Below, piece after piece: positions 29,792 to 39,609 of a DNA stretch of 64,000 bases (its first letter is position 1; every line of letters starts with the position of its first letter). Made by a program: the position numbers and the translations under genes. The notes beneath the pieces were generated by a model. The model was not told the origin of the DNA and ran no database searches. It saw only the letters and a program-made list of their open reading frames with translations. The DNA is taken from assembly GCA_030849465.1 (NCBI GenBank), contig JARVLF010000016.1, positions 1,178,001-1,242,000 of the forward strand, read 5' to 3'. This DNA is from Moesziomyces globuligerus. Its lineage: Eukaryota; Basidiomycota; Ustilaginomycetes; Ustilaginales; Ustilaginaceae.

Positions 29792-32764
29792 ATGGCCATC
29801 CCCCCTGCAGATCGCCCCGCCCAGGCCATCGCAGCCGACGCGGCCCAAGCAACGCAAGGCCTCGATGCACCGACGCCGCAGCCGTCTGTCGTCTCGCCAT
29901 CCTCTTCACGAAGACGTGCTAATCCGTCTGGCAGTAGCACCGGTCGCGTGCTCCAAAATCATTATCCACCCAAACAGCTTGACGCCCTCGCCGATCCATC
30001 GTCCTCTGCCATCCCTGCAGGTCTAGCTGTCCGCTCTCCCATCGTCATCCGTCCCTCCGGTCGTCCAGGCTTCAGTGCTCCCAAAGCGGCCACTTTCTTC
30101 CTAGGAAAGGACCACGAGCGATGGAGGCAGTATGACCGCGAGCGCTTCTCCGGTCTCTTTGGTTGGGAGAGGATCGCCAGTGCCATCAGCAGCCGCAGTG
30201 GCCGTTGCGGAAGCCGTGGCGCCTTCTCCTCCTACTCCTCCGCTTCCGAGGATGAATACAGCGACAGCGGCACCTCGTATCGATCCAGCCGCTCCAGATC
30301 GTCGCGCTACAGCGCTGGCTCTCGCAGTCGCCGGCCCTCGGAGGCCGTCACGCCGCCCATGACACCGCTCGACCTCACCAACCCCTCGTCTCGACCGAGA
30401 CGTTTTTCCTCAAATGGTCCTGAAGCCGCCTTCCTTCGACACGAGACGGTCATCGGCATCCACACGCCGAGACGCCGCTCCTCTGCCTCGTCCGACGCTG
30501 CTCCCTTCCTTCGGCCGCTTGCTCAGATCCACCCGGAAAGCGGTCAATCAAGTCACGCAGAACTGCCCGCCACCGCAGCCAAAGACAGCCCCGGTGCAGA
30601 AGACAAGATCAAACGACAAAAGCAGTCGGGTTCTGCTTCGCACGCCGAGCAGGCGTCCAAGAAGAAGCCAAAGAAGTCGAGCAAGTCGCATTCCGCATCG
30701 CAGAAGCCGCGCACCAAAGCCGCGACGCCTGCTAAGAAACCGCCGAACGCCATGCTCGATCTCGACGAAGCTGCCCGCCCCCACCTGCGCCGACTGAGGT
30801 CCAACCTCGAAGAGGCTGCGGCGGCTGCCGCTGCTACCATTGTGGCAAGCCCAGAGGCCGATGATGCCGAGGACGGTCTGGATGATGCGGTCGGCTTGCA
30901 AGCCTCGCTGTCCGATGCTGCGCTCGAAGGCAAGGGTCCGCTCAGCGCGCAAGATCTGCGTGCGGGCCTGCCTGTCGAACGGATCCCTCCTCCACGATCG
31001 CCCATGATGCGCAGTGTGTCGCCGCGCGCGCCACCGCTCAAGTTAGCCAAGCGCCAAAGTCCGCAACGGGTCGAGGGAACTCTGTATGACAAGACCGGGC
31101 CGTACCGCGAAGGCGCCGTGTCGGACGGACTGAGCGTACGGCTGTTCAGCGTCGAGGCAGAACCGCGCACGGCGTCGTTCGAGGACGCCGACTTGTCCAA
31201 CTCGGAGCATCCCGTGACCAAGCCATGGGGACGTCGAGGATCCAGCAGCAGCTACGACGATGACGGCGACGACGCTGGCGTCAAGAAGCCCAGTCGGAGG
31301 CGGTCCAACAGCTTTGGCGCTGAGAAGTTGCGTCAATCGCCGAGGCCCTCGGTCTCTGCGACGGATGCTTCGGCGGAAGCATCCGATGACGGCGGTAACC
31401 AGGTGTACCTGATCACCACGCCGGACAACCGAGTCTCGTCGGCGGCCAAGCTGCGGCGGTGGGCGATGGACAGCGCGGGCCACTTCTACGCTGCGATGGA
31501 GATCAAGAGCATCAAGGCCAAGCTACGCGCGGCGGATCCCTCAGCGGGGCGGGTGACGCGCGAGCTGACGCAGGAGCTAGAAGAGACGTACCTGGACGAC
31601 ATTCTCGACGAGGTGCAGAAGGCGCAGACGCTCAATCCGACGCGCACGGGCGCCGTAGCCAAGGTACTCAAGACCGAGGACGACCGCTACATCCGGCTCG
31701 AAGAGGACTATCCGGAAGAGGCGTTCTTCGTCATTGCGGGGTGCGAGGAGGCGGAGCTCAACGGCGTGATCCTCAACGTCTTTGTGCAGGCCATCCGGAC
31801 GCTGGCGCGTTTCCATGCATCGGGATGGATGCACGGCGATGTGAAGCTCGAGAACCTCATGTTTGACGAGACGGGCGCGCTCGTCGTCATCGACTACGAG
31901 AACGCCAATCCGTACCGCGGCATTGCGGGTGGCGATGGACAGGTGCAGCTGGTCAGCTACGATTGGATCCCGCCCGAGGCATGTCCCGGTCCGATGGGAC
32001 GACGTATGGGGCCGTCCGGGGATCTGTGGGCGTTGGGCTGTAACCTCATCCGTGCCTTTGCGCTGCGCGATGGGGTGGAGGACACCGCGATCCGCGAGAC
32101 GCTACTTGGACGAGGGCAGAAGGCGTTTTTGGACCAGGTGAGTCGCTTGGTCTCGCGCAAGTCGCGACCTGGTTCCGTAGCCGGTGGTTCGGGCGACTAC
32201 TTTGGCGACACGGGTGCTGGTGGTGCGGGGGGAACGTGGGATATGTTTGCGTACCATGTGGATCTGGAGCCGTTGTTAAACGAGGCGCTGGCGCCGCCCG
32301 AGGCTTCGCCGGGTAGCTGTGCGCACGAGGGCGTCTCGACATGGGGGTTGAGCGAGGGTGATGATTCGTCGTGCTGTGGCTCGTGCCTCGGTAGTGGATC
32401 GTCGTCGAGTGCGGCGGCTGCAACTCCCGAGAGTTCGGTTGGACCGAGCTCGGGTCGTGCCTCACCCAAGCCTGAAGTCGAGCTCACTCTGCCGACTCCA
32501 GCGCGTCTGCTGTATCGCTTCGCGAGGTCCGCTCCCGAGCTGCTCGCTTGGTGTCTCTCGAGATGCGTTGTCGAAAAAGTCGAACAGCGCTCTGCCGTAG
32601 AGGCAGAAGCAGAGGGCTTGAGACTCGCAGACTGGCTCGAACAGAATAGAAAGCAACAGCTCGAATTGGGCGCCCAGGCCGTCAACGCCGCCATCGAAAT
32701 GTCAGGCTCCGTCTGGGTCAGACCCCGCCTCGACGACGCTCGTAGGAGCTTGGGCCTCGATTGA
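29792..32764 (+). CDS. Protein kinase-like protein with DYE in place of DFG
   Basis: The protein has 990 residues from the ATG at 29792, which has a strong ACC-ATG-G context; the frame opens 18 bases earlier without ATG. Residues 1-530 are Ser/Arg/Pro-rich with basic patches (KKKPKKSSKS) and probably disordered. The kinase-like part starts near 537 (VYLITTPDN). The catalytic-loop equivalent is HGDVKLENLM (about 681), with the HxD Asp and the following Lys and Asn all kept. The metal-binding motif is IDYENAN (about 701), with Tyr-Glu replacing Phe-Gly after the Asp. An APE-like PPEA and the F-helix-like SGDLWALGCNLI follow. I could not find a Gly-rich loop. The C-terminal 200 residues contain Ser/Gly-rich sequence and a helical end. 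It is either a diverged active kinase or a pseudokinase; partners and location are unknown. Confidence 0.8.
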   Translation: MAIPPADRPAQAIAADAAQATQGLDAPTPQPSVVSPSSSRRRANPSGSSTGRVLQNHYPPKQLDALADPSSSAIPAGLAVRSPIVIRPSGRPGFSAPKAATFFLGKDHERWRQYDRERFSGLFGWERIASAISSRSGRCGSRGAFSSYSSASEDEYSDSGTSYRSSRSRSSRYSAGSRSRRPSEAVTPPMTPLDLTNPSSRPRRFSSNGPEAAFLRHETVIGIHTPRRRSSASSDAAPFLRPLAQIHPESGQSSHAELPATAAKDSPGAEDKIKRQKQSGSASHAEQASKKKPKKSSKSHSASQKPRTKAATPAKKPPNAMLDLDEAARPHLRRLRSNLEEAAAAAAATIVASPEADDAEDGLDDAVGLQASLSDAALEGKGPLSAQDLRAGLPVERIPPPRSPMMRSVSPRAPPLKLAKRQSPQRVEGTLYDKTGPYREGAVSDGLSVRLFSVEAEPRTASFEDADLSNSEHPVTKPWGRRGSSSSYDDDGDDAGVKKPSRRRSNSFGAEKLRQSPRPSVSATDASAEASDDGGNQVYLITTPDNRVSSAAKLRRWAMDSAGHFYAAMEIKSIKAKLRAADPSAGRVTRELTQELEETYLDDILDEVQKAQTLNPTRTGAVAKVLKTEDDRYIRLEEDYPEEAFFVIAGCEEAELNGVILNVFVQAIRTLARFHASGWMHGDVKLENLMFDETGALVVIDYENANPYRGIAGGDGQVQLVSYDWIPPEACPGPMGRRMGPSGDLWALGCNLIRAFALRDGVEDTAIRETLLGRGQKAFLDQVSRLVSRKSRPGSVAGGSGDYFGDTGAGGAGGTWDMFAYHVDLEPLLNEALAPPEASPGSCAHEGVSTWGLSEGDDSSCCGSCLGSGSSSSAAAATPESSVGPSSGRASPKPEVELTLPTPARLLYRFARSAPELLAWCLSRCVVEKVEQRSAVEAEAEGLRLADWLEQNRKQQLELGAQAVNAAIEMSGSVWVRPRLDDARRSLGLD

Positions 32765-33036
32765 TTCCCCCACCATCCCCCCAACCCTTCGCAAAGCTTC
32801 TTACCTTGCCTAGCATCTGTCCAAACTTAAGCTCGCCTTTGAAAAACCCACACTCAATGCCACCCAATCAGACACCTTCATTCATCTTGCCTTCGCACAC
32901 CACAAGCGGAAGAGTCACGAGACTCGACGAACCGGATGTTTCTATTGCTTTGCTTTGCGAAAAAAAGAACGAGTGATTGCGAACCAAAAACTCCAAGCGT
33001 GACATGCACTGGTGTCGAGATGATCCAGCGCCTACA
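32765..33036. other. Convergent 3' intergenic region
   Basis: This 272-bp gap lies between the kinase-like gene (+) and the carrier gene (-). It holds both 3' ends and nothing else recognisable. Confidence 0.5.
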
Positions 33037-35919
33037 CTACTGAACACCAAGCCTCTTCTTGCTCTGTTCGTAGACGACATAACTGATGCTGACGGCGGGG
33101 ACGACCTTTGCGAGCGTAGGGACCAAGCCCCTGTAGAAGCCGACGAACCCTTCTCGGACGTAGGTCTTCTTGGCTGCGTCCCAGAATCCGTCGTACGTAG
33201 CCGGATGCGCCGGGGTACCTGCAGCCTGAAGCCTGGTGCGGATCAGGTTCAAGGGATACACGGTCGTAGCACCCACACTGCCCGAGACGGAACCGAACGA
33301 GAGCAGCGCCAGCACGCCCGGCTCCTCCTTGCCCGTATACTTGATGTAGAAGAGCTTGATCCCCTCGAACGTCGACATGTCGATCGCCGAGTACGGAAAG
33401 ACGCCGATCAAGCCCGCGGTCAAACCTCGATAGTAGGTCCTCAACCCGCCCGCCTGCCACATATCCCTCGCCGTCTTCTTGAGCAACGCATTGCCCTGCA
33501 ACGAAGTCCGGGCGTTCTGCGACGACATCAACCTCGTCTTGAGCGTCTCCACCGGATAGATCGCCAGCTGCGACGTGATACCACCGATGCCTCCCGAGAG
33601 GAACCGGCTCGTCCCGCTAATGTCGCGCGAGTCCGAGACGTGGTCGACGTACTTGGCAAATGCGCGCTTCGCCGTCTCGTACGAGAGGAACTTGATCGCA
33701 CTCTCGGGGAAGATCTTGAGACAGTTCAAGCCGTTGCCCACCCAGAACGCCCGCAGCCCGCCTCCATCCCGGTACAGCGCCGACAGCGCCTCGCGCAAGA
33801 TGCCCAGCCCCTGGCCGGCAGCCTTGGCACCAGCCTTGCCTGAGCCGGCAGCCTTGGCACCAGCCTTGCCTGAGCCGGCAGCCTTGGCAGCCTCGCCCAC
33901 CTCCGGAGCGCGACCCGTGGTGATGAGGTAGATCTTCAGACGGTCAAAGGGCGCGGTGGCCGTCCGTGAGACCGCACCTGCAATACCGCCGGCAGCGAGG
34001 AACTTGAGCGCCACAGCACCTTGGATCATGTCGTTGTCGTCCTCTTCCTCTTCCTCCTCTTCCGCGAGCGCCTGCTGGTGGGCCGCCTTGGCCGCCTCTT
34101 GCGCCGCCTTCTCCTTGGTCTCGTTGACATCAGCAGCACCAGGCGATAAGGAGCTCGTAGTGCCCGCGTCATTGGCATCCGCAGACGCTTCGACGGCCTT
34201 GCTCGCCGCGGCCGCAGCGGCTTCCTGACGTCTGCCGATCTTCTCGGCGCGCTTGGCCTCCTTGACGGCAGGCGACTCGCGCTTCTTCTCCTCGCCGGCC
34301 AGGCTGACGTCGCCGTCAAAGTTGACCGCAGCAGCTCCGCGCTCGGTCTTGCCCCAGCCGACGGCGAGCTCAGCAAAGATGCCACCCATACCGAAGAGGC
34401 CGAACGCCTTGCGGACTTGATAGAAGCGGAAGATCTCGGAGACGGAGGGCTTGCGCGGCAGAAGCAGGAGGTAGTCGCGGAACTCGGGGAAGGTGACGTA
34501 GGTCTTGTGACCGCTTGCGTGGGCCAAGGGACGCGTGCTGGTGAGCGAGGCGATGAAGTCGTCGAGCGAGATCTGGGGCACGTCGATGCCGGCGCGGTCG
34601 AGAGCGCCGCGGATCTCCTGGACGTCGAGCCTCATGTCGCCGTTCTTGTCCATCTCGACAAAGATCTTGTAGAGCTCGCGCTCCTTGTTCTCGGCGTAGG
34701 CGAGGAAGCCCTCCCACTCGATCTGGCGCCGACGGGCGCCGCCATCGTCGTCTACCTGTTGACCGCGACGCACCTTTTCGTCGCGGTCGCGATCGGCGGC
34801 GCGCTTCCTATGGCCAACCGCCGATAGACCCCAGACGCCGCTGCCTGTCCATCCGGCCTCGTGCTCCATGTCTGGCGGGTTGTGGCCGTAGTCGGAGCAT
34901 TTGGCGTCTTTGGAGGTCTTGTCTCCGCCGTAGCCAAAGTAGGAGCCGACAGAGCCGACGAATGATGTCGATGTTGAGTCCTGGGGTTGATCGGTTTTGG
35001 ACGAGGTCGGGGAAATGGGTGTGGGGAGGATCTTTTCCTTGACAGATGCGAACGTTCCTTTCGACGAATCTTGCTCCTCCGATTTGGGAGATTCGGTGCC
35101 TCCGAGCCAGGTGGGTAGACCCCAGGAGGAGGACCAGCCGGGATTGGCTGCACGCTTTGCTTGCTCGTCAGCAAGTCTTGCGCGCTGTGCCTCGAGCTCC
35201 TCGCGACATTGGCGACACTGATTGAGGAGTTCGTTGGCGTAGGATTGTCGTGGCGGAGGGGGTGGCGAGGGAAGCTTGGGATCTGCGGCAGTGGGCTGGG
35301 ATGGTGATGTCGATGTGGATGTTGATGCAGATGATGTAGTGGGCGTAGACGCTGAGGATGAAGAGGAGGCTTCCGAGCGCTCGGACGTGGTGCAAGCTTC
35401 GAAGCCGACTGTGGAGTTGCGGATATCGGAAGGAGCGAGACTGCCGCGGGCGAGGCTTCCACCGGCACCGTAGCGGGCTCGGCGGGCGGACTTCATCCAC
35501 TCCTCCCTCGCCCTTCCACCGGCGAGCGCCTGTTCGTCGTCCTCGTCCAAGAGGGTATCGAAGAGGCCGCGCAGGCGGATGAGGCGGGCCTGGGGTGGCT
35601 CCTCGGCTCGGAACTCCTCGAAGGAGGGCCTGCGCGGTTTGGAGCGCTTCTCCATTGCAGATGAGGCTGCTACGGCGGAGGAAGAAGAGGGAGAGATCCA
35701 GGAGGACCAGAAGCTGGAGCCGAGTCGGGAGGGAGCGTTCGAAGAGGCGGTAGTGAGGGTGGGCGAAGGAGCCGGTTTGGAGGAGCCCCAAGCGGTCGAG
35801 GTGGAGGCATTGGTGGATTTGGGTGTTTCTGGTGGTTCGAGATCGGTAGTGGTAGATCGACTCGAGCCAGCTGCGGCCGAAGCTGTCGACTGCGTTGAGG
35901 TGGAAGTGGCTTTGTTCAT
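33037..35919 (-). CDS. EF-hand mitochondrial carrier, Ca-dependent ATP-Mg/Pi (SCaMC/Sal1) type
   Basis: The protein has 960 residues from the ATG at 35919; known family members are about 450-550. Residues 1-400 are Ser/Thr/Pro-rich with Asp/Glu patches. A canonical EF-hand follows at about 424 (DKNGDMRLDVQE), then a degenerate second one lacking the loop acids (HASGHKTYVTFPEF). After a charged Ala/Glu-rich linker, the carrier domain begins near 630 (LKFLAAGGIAGAVSRTATAP) and shows the three carrier repeats: PFDRLKIYL, YPVETLKTRLM and YPLNLIRTRLQ. Together, EF-hand plus three carrier repeats define calcium-regulated inner-membrane carriers, of which the ATP-Mg/phosphate type fits best (an aspartate/glutamate carrier would have more EF-hands). 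The first matrix loop holds a tandem repeat encoding AAGSGKAGAK, absent from usual family members. Substrate is inferred from the family. Confidence 0.87.
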   Translation of the reverse strand: MNKATSTSTQSTASAAAGSSRSTTTDLEPPETPKSTNASTSTAWGSSKPAPSPTLTTASSNAPSRLGSSFWSSWISPSSSSAVAASSAMEKRSKPRRPSFEEFRAEEPPQARLIRLRGLFDTLLDEDDEQALAGGRAREEWMKSARRARYGAGGSLARGSLAPSDIRNSTVGFEACTTSERSEASSSSSASTPTTSSASTSTSTSPSQPTAADPKLPSPPPPPRQSYANELLNQCRQCREELEAQRARLADEQAKRAANPGWSSSWGLPTWLGGTESPKSEEQDSSKGTFASVKEKILPTPISPTSSKTDQPQDSTSTSFVGSVGSYFGYGGDKTSKDAKCSDYGHNPPDMEHEAGWTGSGVWGLSAVGHRKRAADRDRDEKVRRGQQVDDDGGARRRQIEWEGFLAYAENKERELYKIFVEMDKNGDMRLDVQEIRGALDRAGIDVPQISLDDFIASLTSTRPLAHASGHKTYVTFPEFRDYLLLLPRKPSVSEIFRFYQVRKAFGLFGMGGIFAELAVGWGKTERGAAAVNFDGDVSLAGEEKKRESPAVKEAKRAEKIGRRQEAAAAAASKAVEASADANDAGTTSSLSPGAADVNETKEKAAQEAAKAAHQQALAEEEEEEEDDNDMIQGAVALKFLAAGGIAGAVSRTATAPFDRLKIYLITTGRAPEVGEAAKAAGSGKAGAKAAGSGKAGAKAAGQGLGILREALSALYRDGGGLRAFWVGNGLNCLKIFPESAIKFLSYETAKRAFAKYVDHVSDSRDISGTSRFLSGGIGGITSQLAIYPVETLKTRLMSSQNARTSLQGNALLKKTARDMWQAGGLRTYYRGLTAGLIGVFPYSAIDMSTFEGIKLFYIKYTGKEEPGVLALLSFGSVSGSVGATTVYPLNLIRTRLQAAGTPAHPATYDGFWDAAKKTYVREGFVGFYRGLVPTLAKVVPAVSISYVVYEQSKKRLGVQ
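33811..33890 (-). repeat. 30-bp in-frame tandem repeat in the carrier gene
   Basis: Two near-identical 30-bp units (33811-33840, 33841-33870) and a 20-bp partial third encode repeated AAGSGKAGAK. It lies in the first matrix loop of the carrier domain, between the first and second membrane helices, and keeps the frame. Confidence 0.85.
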
Positions 35920-37695
35920 GCTGAGCAGAGGATGCCTGGGGAGGAGGCGGCTTCAGCACAGGCTTGATTTGGAAGGCACTTTCGGCGGGCGACTGCCGAG
36001 AGGGGCGAGATGGGCTGCAGCAATGTGCGTGCGCGAGATCCAGCTCGGGTTGTGCGAGCGCGATAGCAATGAGATGTGATAGGATGGAGGAGACACAATG
36101 GCCCAGGGTAGTGTATCGCTGCGGTGGTTGGAGTGACGATTTCGGATGTCTCCACTCGTGATGCGGCTTGTGGCCGCTCTGTGCCCCTTTGGCCACCCAA
36201 GCCAGAGCAGCGCAGCAGCAAAGCGCACCAACCCAACCTCGAAAGCAAAGGCACGGTGCGCTCTTCTGTATGCGCAAACTGCGCCTTTTTCCTGGCTCGA
36301 AATTCTCCTGCACCGCCGTACATCCGCTCACTCACTTGACCCACGCACAAAATCCAACGCGACAAACAAAGCTGAGATGCCCGCTCGGATGAATATCCGC
36401 CCGGCATCCACGGCTCGTACAGAGCATTGCTCTCGACGCTGCCACCCATGACCAAGCTGAGTGCCCTCAACTGAGTTGAGAATTCTCCGCATGAGCTAGG
36501 GCCGACAGAGCAAGAAGGCTCCATGTGTCGAAAAGGGGGGGGGGCCGTGTCTAGAGGCTCGTCAGCTCATCGGGCTCGCCAGGATTTCTCGTCCGTCTTC
36601 CGATGCTCCCGGTCGGGCCAACCAGAATGACGGTATTTGGCGCTGCGCGGTCCTCGTCCGTATCCTCCGCTTCGCCTCCGCTTCGATATTGTCTTTGCAA
36701 GGGGCTTTCGTTCCTAGTCATGGTCGTCAAGCTTGGATTGACGCTCCACTGGCATCCATGGTCCTTGTTCCTGCTTTGGCCGACACAAAGGCGAGAACTT
36801 AACTCTGATCGAAGGCAGCCGAGCAGCAAGTTGGGGATGGTCAATGCGATTCACGTGATGTCGAACGCTCTAACAGAAAGCGAAGCGATGGCTGGTACGT
36901 GCGAGTGACGCGTTGGGCGTGCGGCGCGTGAGCCATTCTCTAAAATCACAAGTGGTGCGAGAGATGCCTGCGAAATCGCGTCTGGCTCGAGTCGAGATCG
37001 ACCAACACCTTTTCATTCTGCAAAGTCACACCGAAATCAACGCGCCCGAGTTGAATCGGAATTTTCAAACCAAAATCGACTGCGATACAGTACTGCTGTA
37101 CTGTAGTAAGAGCGCTACCTTGGCCCGCCGACCACCTTGCCAGTCAAGCTCACTCTGGGAGACTGGCCTGGTGCCCAAGTGTTGGTTGCGCTTCAGCAGA
37201 GCAAGAGGAAAACATCGGCATCTGGCCTTGGCCTCAGCTCATTTGCCCAGCATTTCGACGTGTCGTTCTTTGACGAGCCAGTCCAACACGCACGCACGCC
37301 TGCCAGCCGCTCTTGCCTACACGCGCGCGCTGGCTCTGCCTCTCTGCCCGCGAGCGCAGCGCCTGCCGTCAGCGCCCGCCCGCCTCTGCTAGGTAGAGCT
37401 CGCTATCGCCGCGCCATCCATCCTCCCGCCACCATCAAGTCACTCGCTCTACGTTACTTCTGAGCGCACCCCCCACCCCATCTACACCAACCTCTTTACC
37501 TAAACGTGAGTATCACAGCCTTATCATTCGACATCGCTTCTGTTCCGCACCATCACCTTTGCGAGCAGAGCCACAACCTCGAACAACTCAAGACGCTCCG
37601 TGTACATCCATCCTGACCCCCCGCTCCGCATCTCGCCTCTGTCCGTCCAATCTGTCTCATCGCACTCCTAGCCCCCCAACACTTCCTTTGACATC
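35920..37695. promoter_or_regulatory. Divergent promoter region, carrier and alpha-tubulin genes
   Basis: This 1.78-kb region separates two divergent starts. It has a G run near 36534-36544 and an inverted TACAGTA...TACTGTA pair at 37086-37105. From about 37380 to 37695 the plus strand is C-rich, as expected for the tubulin leader. A candidate leader intron has donor GTGAGT at 37506 and a possible acceptor CAG ending at 37568; this is uncertain and does not touch the coding sequence. Confidence 0.55.
37086..37105. promoter_or_regulatory. Inverted TACAGTA / TACTGTA pair
   Basis: TACAGTA (37086-37092) and TACTGTA (37099-37105) face each other across CTGCTG, about 590 bp upstream of the tubulin ATG. 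This is the third inverted arrangement of the same heptamer in the window. Confidence 0.45.
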
Positions 37696-39042
37696 ATGCG
37701 TGAGGTTCTTTCCCTCCACGTCGGTCAGGCCGGTATCCAGATCGGTAACGCCTGCTGGGAGCTCTACCTCGCTGAGCACGGCCTGAGCCCCGACGGTCGC
37801 ATCCTCGAGGGCAGCCCCTCGGAGAACGACGACGGCTTCTCCACCTTCTTCAGCGAGACCGGCAGCGGCAAGTACGTGCCCCGCTCCATCTACGTCGACC
37901 TTGAGCCCAACGTCGTCGACGAGGTCCGCACCGGCACCTTCCGCTCGCTCTTCCACCCCGAGACCCTCGTCACCGGCAAGGAGGATGCCGCCAACAACTA
38001 CGCCCGTGGTCACTACACGGTCGGCAAGGAGCTCATCGACCAGACGCTCGACCGCGTCCGCAAGCTCGCCGACGCCTGCTCCGGCCTCCAGGGCTTCTTC
38101 GTCTTCCACTCGTTCGGCGGTGGTACCGGTTCCGGTTTCGGCTCGCTCCTCCTCGAGCGCCTCGCCCAGGACTTTGGCAAGAAGGCCAAGCTCGAGTTCT
38201 CGGTCTACCCTTCGCCCAAGATGAGCTCGTCGGTCGTCGAGCCCTACAACTCGGTCCTCACCACCCACACCACGCTCGAGAACTCGGACTGCTCCTTCAT
38301 GGTCGACAACGAGGCCATCTACGACATCTGCCGCACCAAGCTCGGCATCGCCTCGCCCGGCTTCACCAACCTCAACCGCCTCATCGCCCAGGTCGTCTCG
38401 TCCATCACCGCCTCGCTCCGCTTCGACGGCTCGCTCAACGTCGACCTCAACGAGTTCCAGGTCAACCTCGTCCCCTTCCCGCGCATCCACTTCCCCCTCG
38501 CCACCTACGCGCCCATCCTCTCGGCCGCCAAGGCCGGCCACGAACAGAACTCGGTGGCCGAGATGACCTTCTCGTCGTTTGAGAAGGGCAACCAGATGGT
38601 CAAGGCCGACCCGCGCGACGGCAAGTTCATGGCCTGCTGCCTGCTCTACCGCGGTGACGTGGTGCCCAAGGACGTCAACTCGGCCGTCGCCACCATCAAG
38701 ACCAAGCGCACCATCCAGTTTGTCGACTGGTGCCCCACCGGCTTCAAGATCGGCATCTGCAACGAGCCGCCCACCACCGTCCCCGGCGGCGACCTCGCCA
38801 AGGTCTCGCGCTCGCTCTGCATGCTCGCCAACACCACCGCCATCGCCGGCGCCTGGGGCCGCCTCGACAACAAGTTCGACCTGCTCTACTCGAAGCGTGC
38901 CTTTGTCCACTGGTACGTCGGCGAGGGTATGGAGGAGGGCGAGTTCTCCGAGGCCCGCGAGGACCTTGCTGCGCTCGAGAAGGACTACGAGGAGGTGGGT
39001 CTCGACTCGGTCGACGTTGGCGAGGAGGACCTCGAGTACTAA
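37696..39042 (+). CDS. TUB1: Alpha-tubulin
   Basis: The protein has 448 residues from the ATG at 37696, uninterrupted by introns. Alpha-tubulin landmarks: [20 protein letters not shown], the GTP-binding [10 protein letters not shown], the alpha-specific catalytic Glu region near 254 and the C-terminal acidic tail ending EEDLEY with a terminal Tyr. It forms the heterodimer with beta-tubulin in cytoplasmic and spindle microtubules. Codon use is extremely C-ending, as expected for a highly expressed gene. The luminal loop that usually carries the acetylated Lys40 reads [17 protein letters not shown], with Ser at 40 and no lysine, so the usual acetylation site is absent. Divergent from the carrier gene and convergent with the SSD1-type gene. 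Confidence 0.97.
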   Translation: MREVLSLHVGQAGIQIGNACWELYLAEHGLSPDGRILEGSPSENDDGFSTFFSETGSGKYVPRSIYVDLEPNVVDEVRTGTFRSLFHPETLVTGKEDAANNYARGHYTVGKELIDQTLDRVRKLADACSGLQGFFVFHSFGGGTGSGFGSLLLERLAQDFGKKAKLEFSVYPSPKMSSSVVEPYNSVLTTHTTLENSDCSFMVDNEAIYDICRTKLGIASPGFTNLNRLIAQVVSSITASLRFDGSLNVDLNEFQVNLVPFPRIHFPLATYAPILSAAKAGHEQNSVAEMTFSSFEKGNQMVKADPRDGKFMACCLLYRGDVVPKDVNSAVATIKTKRTIQFVDWCPTGFKIGICNEPPTTVPGGDLAKVSRSLCMLANTTAIAGAWGRLDNKFDLLYSKRAFVHWYVGEGMEEGEFSEAREDLAALEKDYEEVGLDSVDVGEEDLEY

Positions 39043-39609
39043 GCGTCTGTGCTCCCGAGCTGGCGCTGTAGGCTGATTGCGCTCGCAAGCGTGTAGTGCT
39101 GTCCGTGGCCGAATCGACTTGCCTTCTTTTCACTCTGTTCTGCGCGAGTGGCTTGGCTCGGTGTGTGGATGTGTGAGAGAGGTGTGCGCTTACTGTGGTG
39201 ACCTCTGTTGGGAAGGCGAGGTTGGGATTGTGGTGGGGATGGGTAGAGAGTCGAAATGGGAGATTTCAGGACCCAATATCTAGCACGCCTCAAGCGTCCA
39301 CTTGGACAAGACTTAAACCACTCCGTCACACACCGTCACACACCGTCACACACCGTCACACACCGTCACACGCCGTCACGCACCGTCACACGCGGGGGGA
39401 CATTATTGAACATGAGCATAACATTGCAGGACCCAAAAACGTGAGCCAAGGGACGGCACAAACATTGATCGTGCGCCTGGCTGGGATGAGAACAAAAGAG
39501 CATCGAGGGGTCGATTCGCCAAAAAGGGGTGATCTGAGCCGGACAAAAGTGGGACAGCCGACGGATCCCGACCTCGGCGGGTCGTGCATTCGGCGTGCGG
39601 GAACGTCTA
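39043..39609. other. Convergent 3' region with minisatellite
   Basis: This 567-bp region lies between the tubulin and SSD1-type stop codons. It contains the 10-bp minisatellite at 39321-39390 and otherwise only presumed 3' untranslated sequence. Confidence 0.55.
39321..39390 (+). repeat. 10-bp minisatellite, seven units of CACCGTCACA
   Basis: Seven consecutive 10-bp units: five exact CACCGTCACA copies (39331, 39341, 39351, 39361, 39381) and two variants (CTCCGTCACA at 39321, CGCCGTCACG at 39371). The period is close to one DNA helical turn. It sits between two converging genes, about 280 bp past the tubulin stop. Confidence 0.95.
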
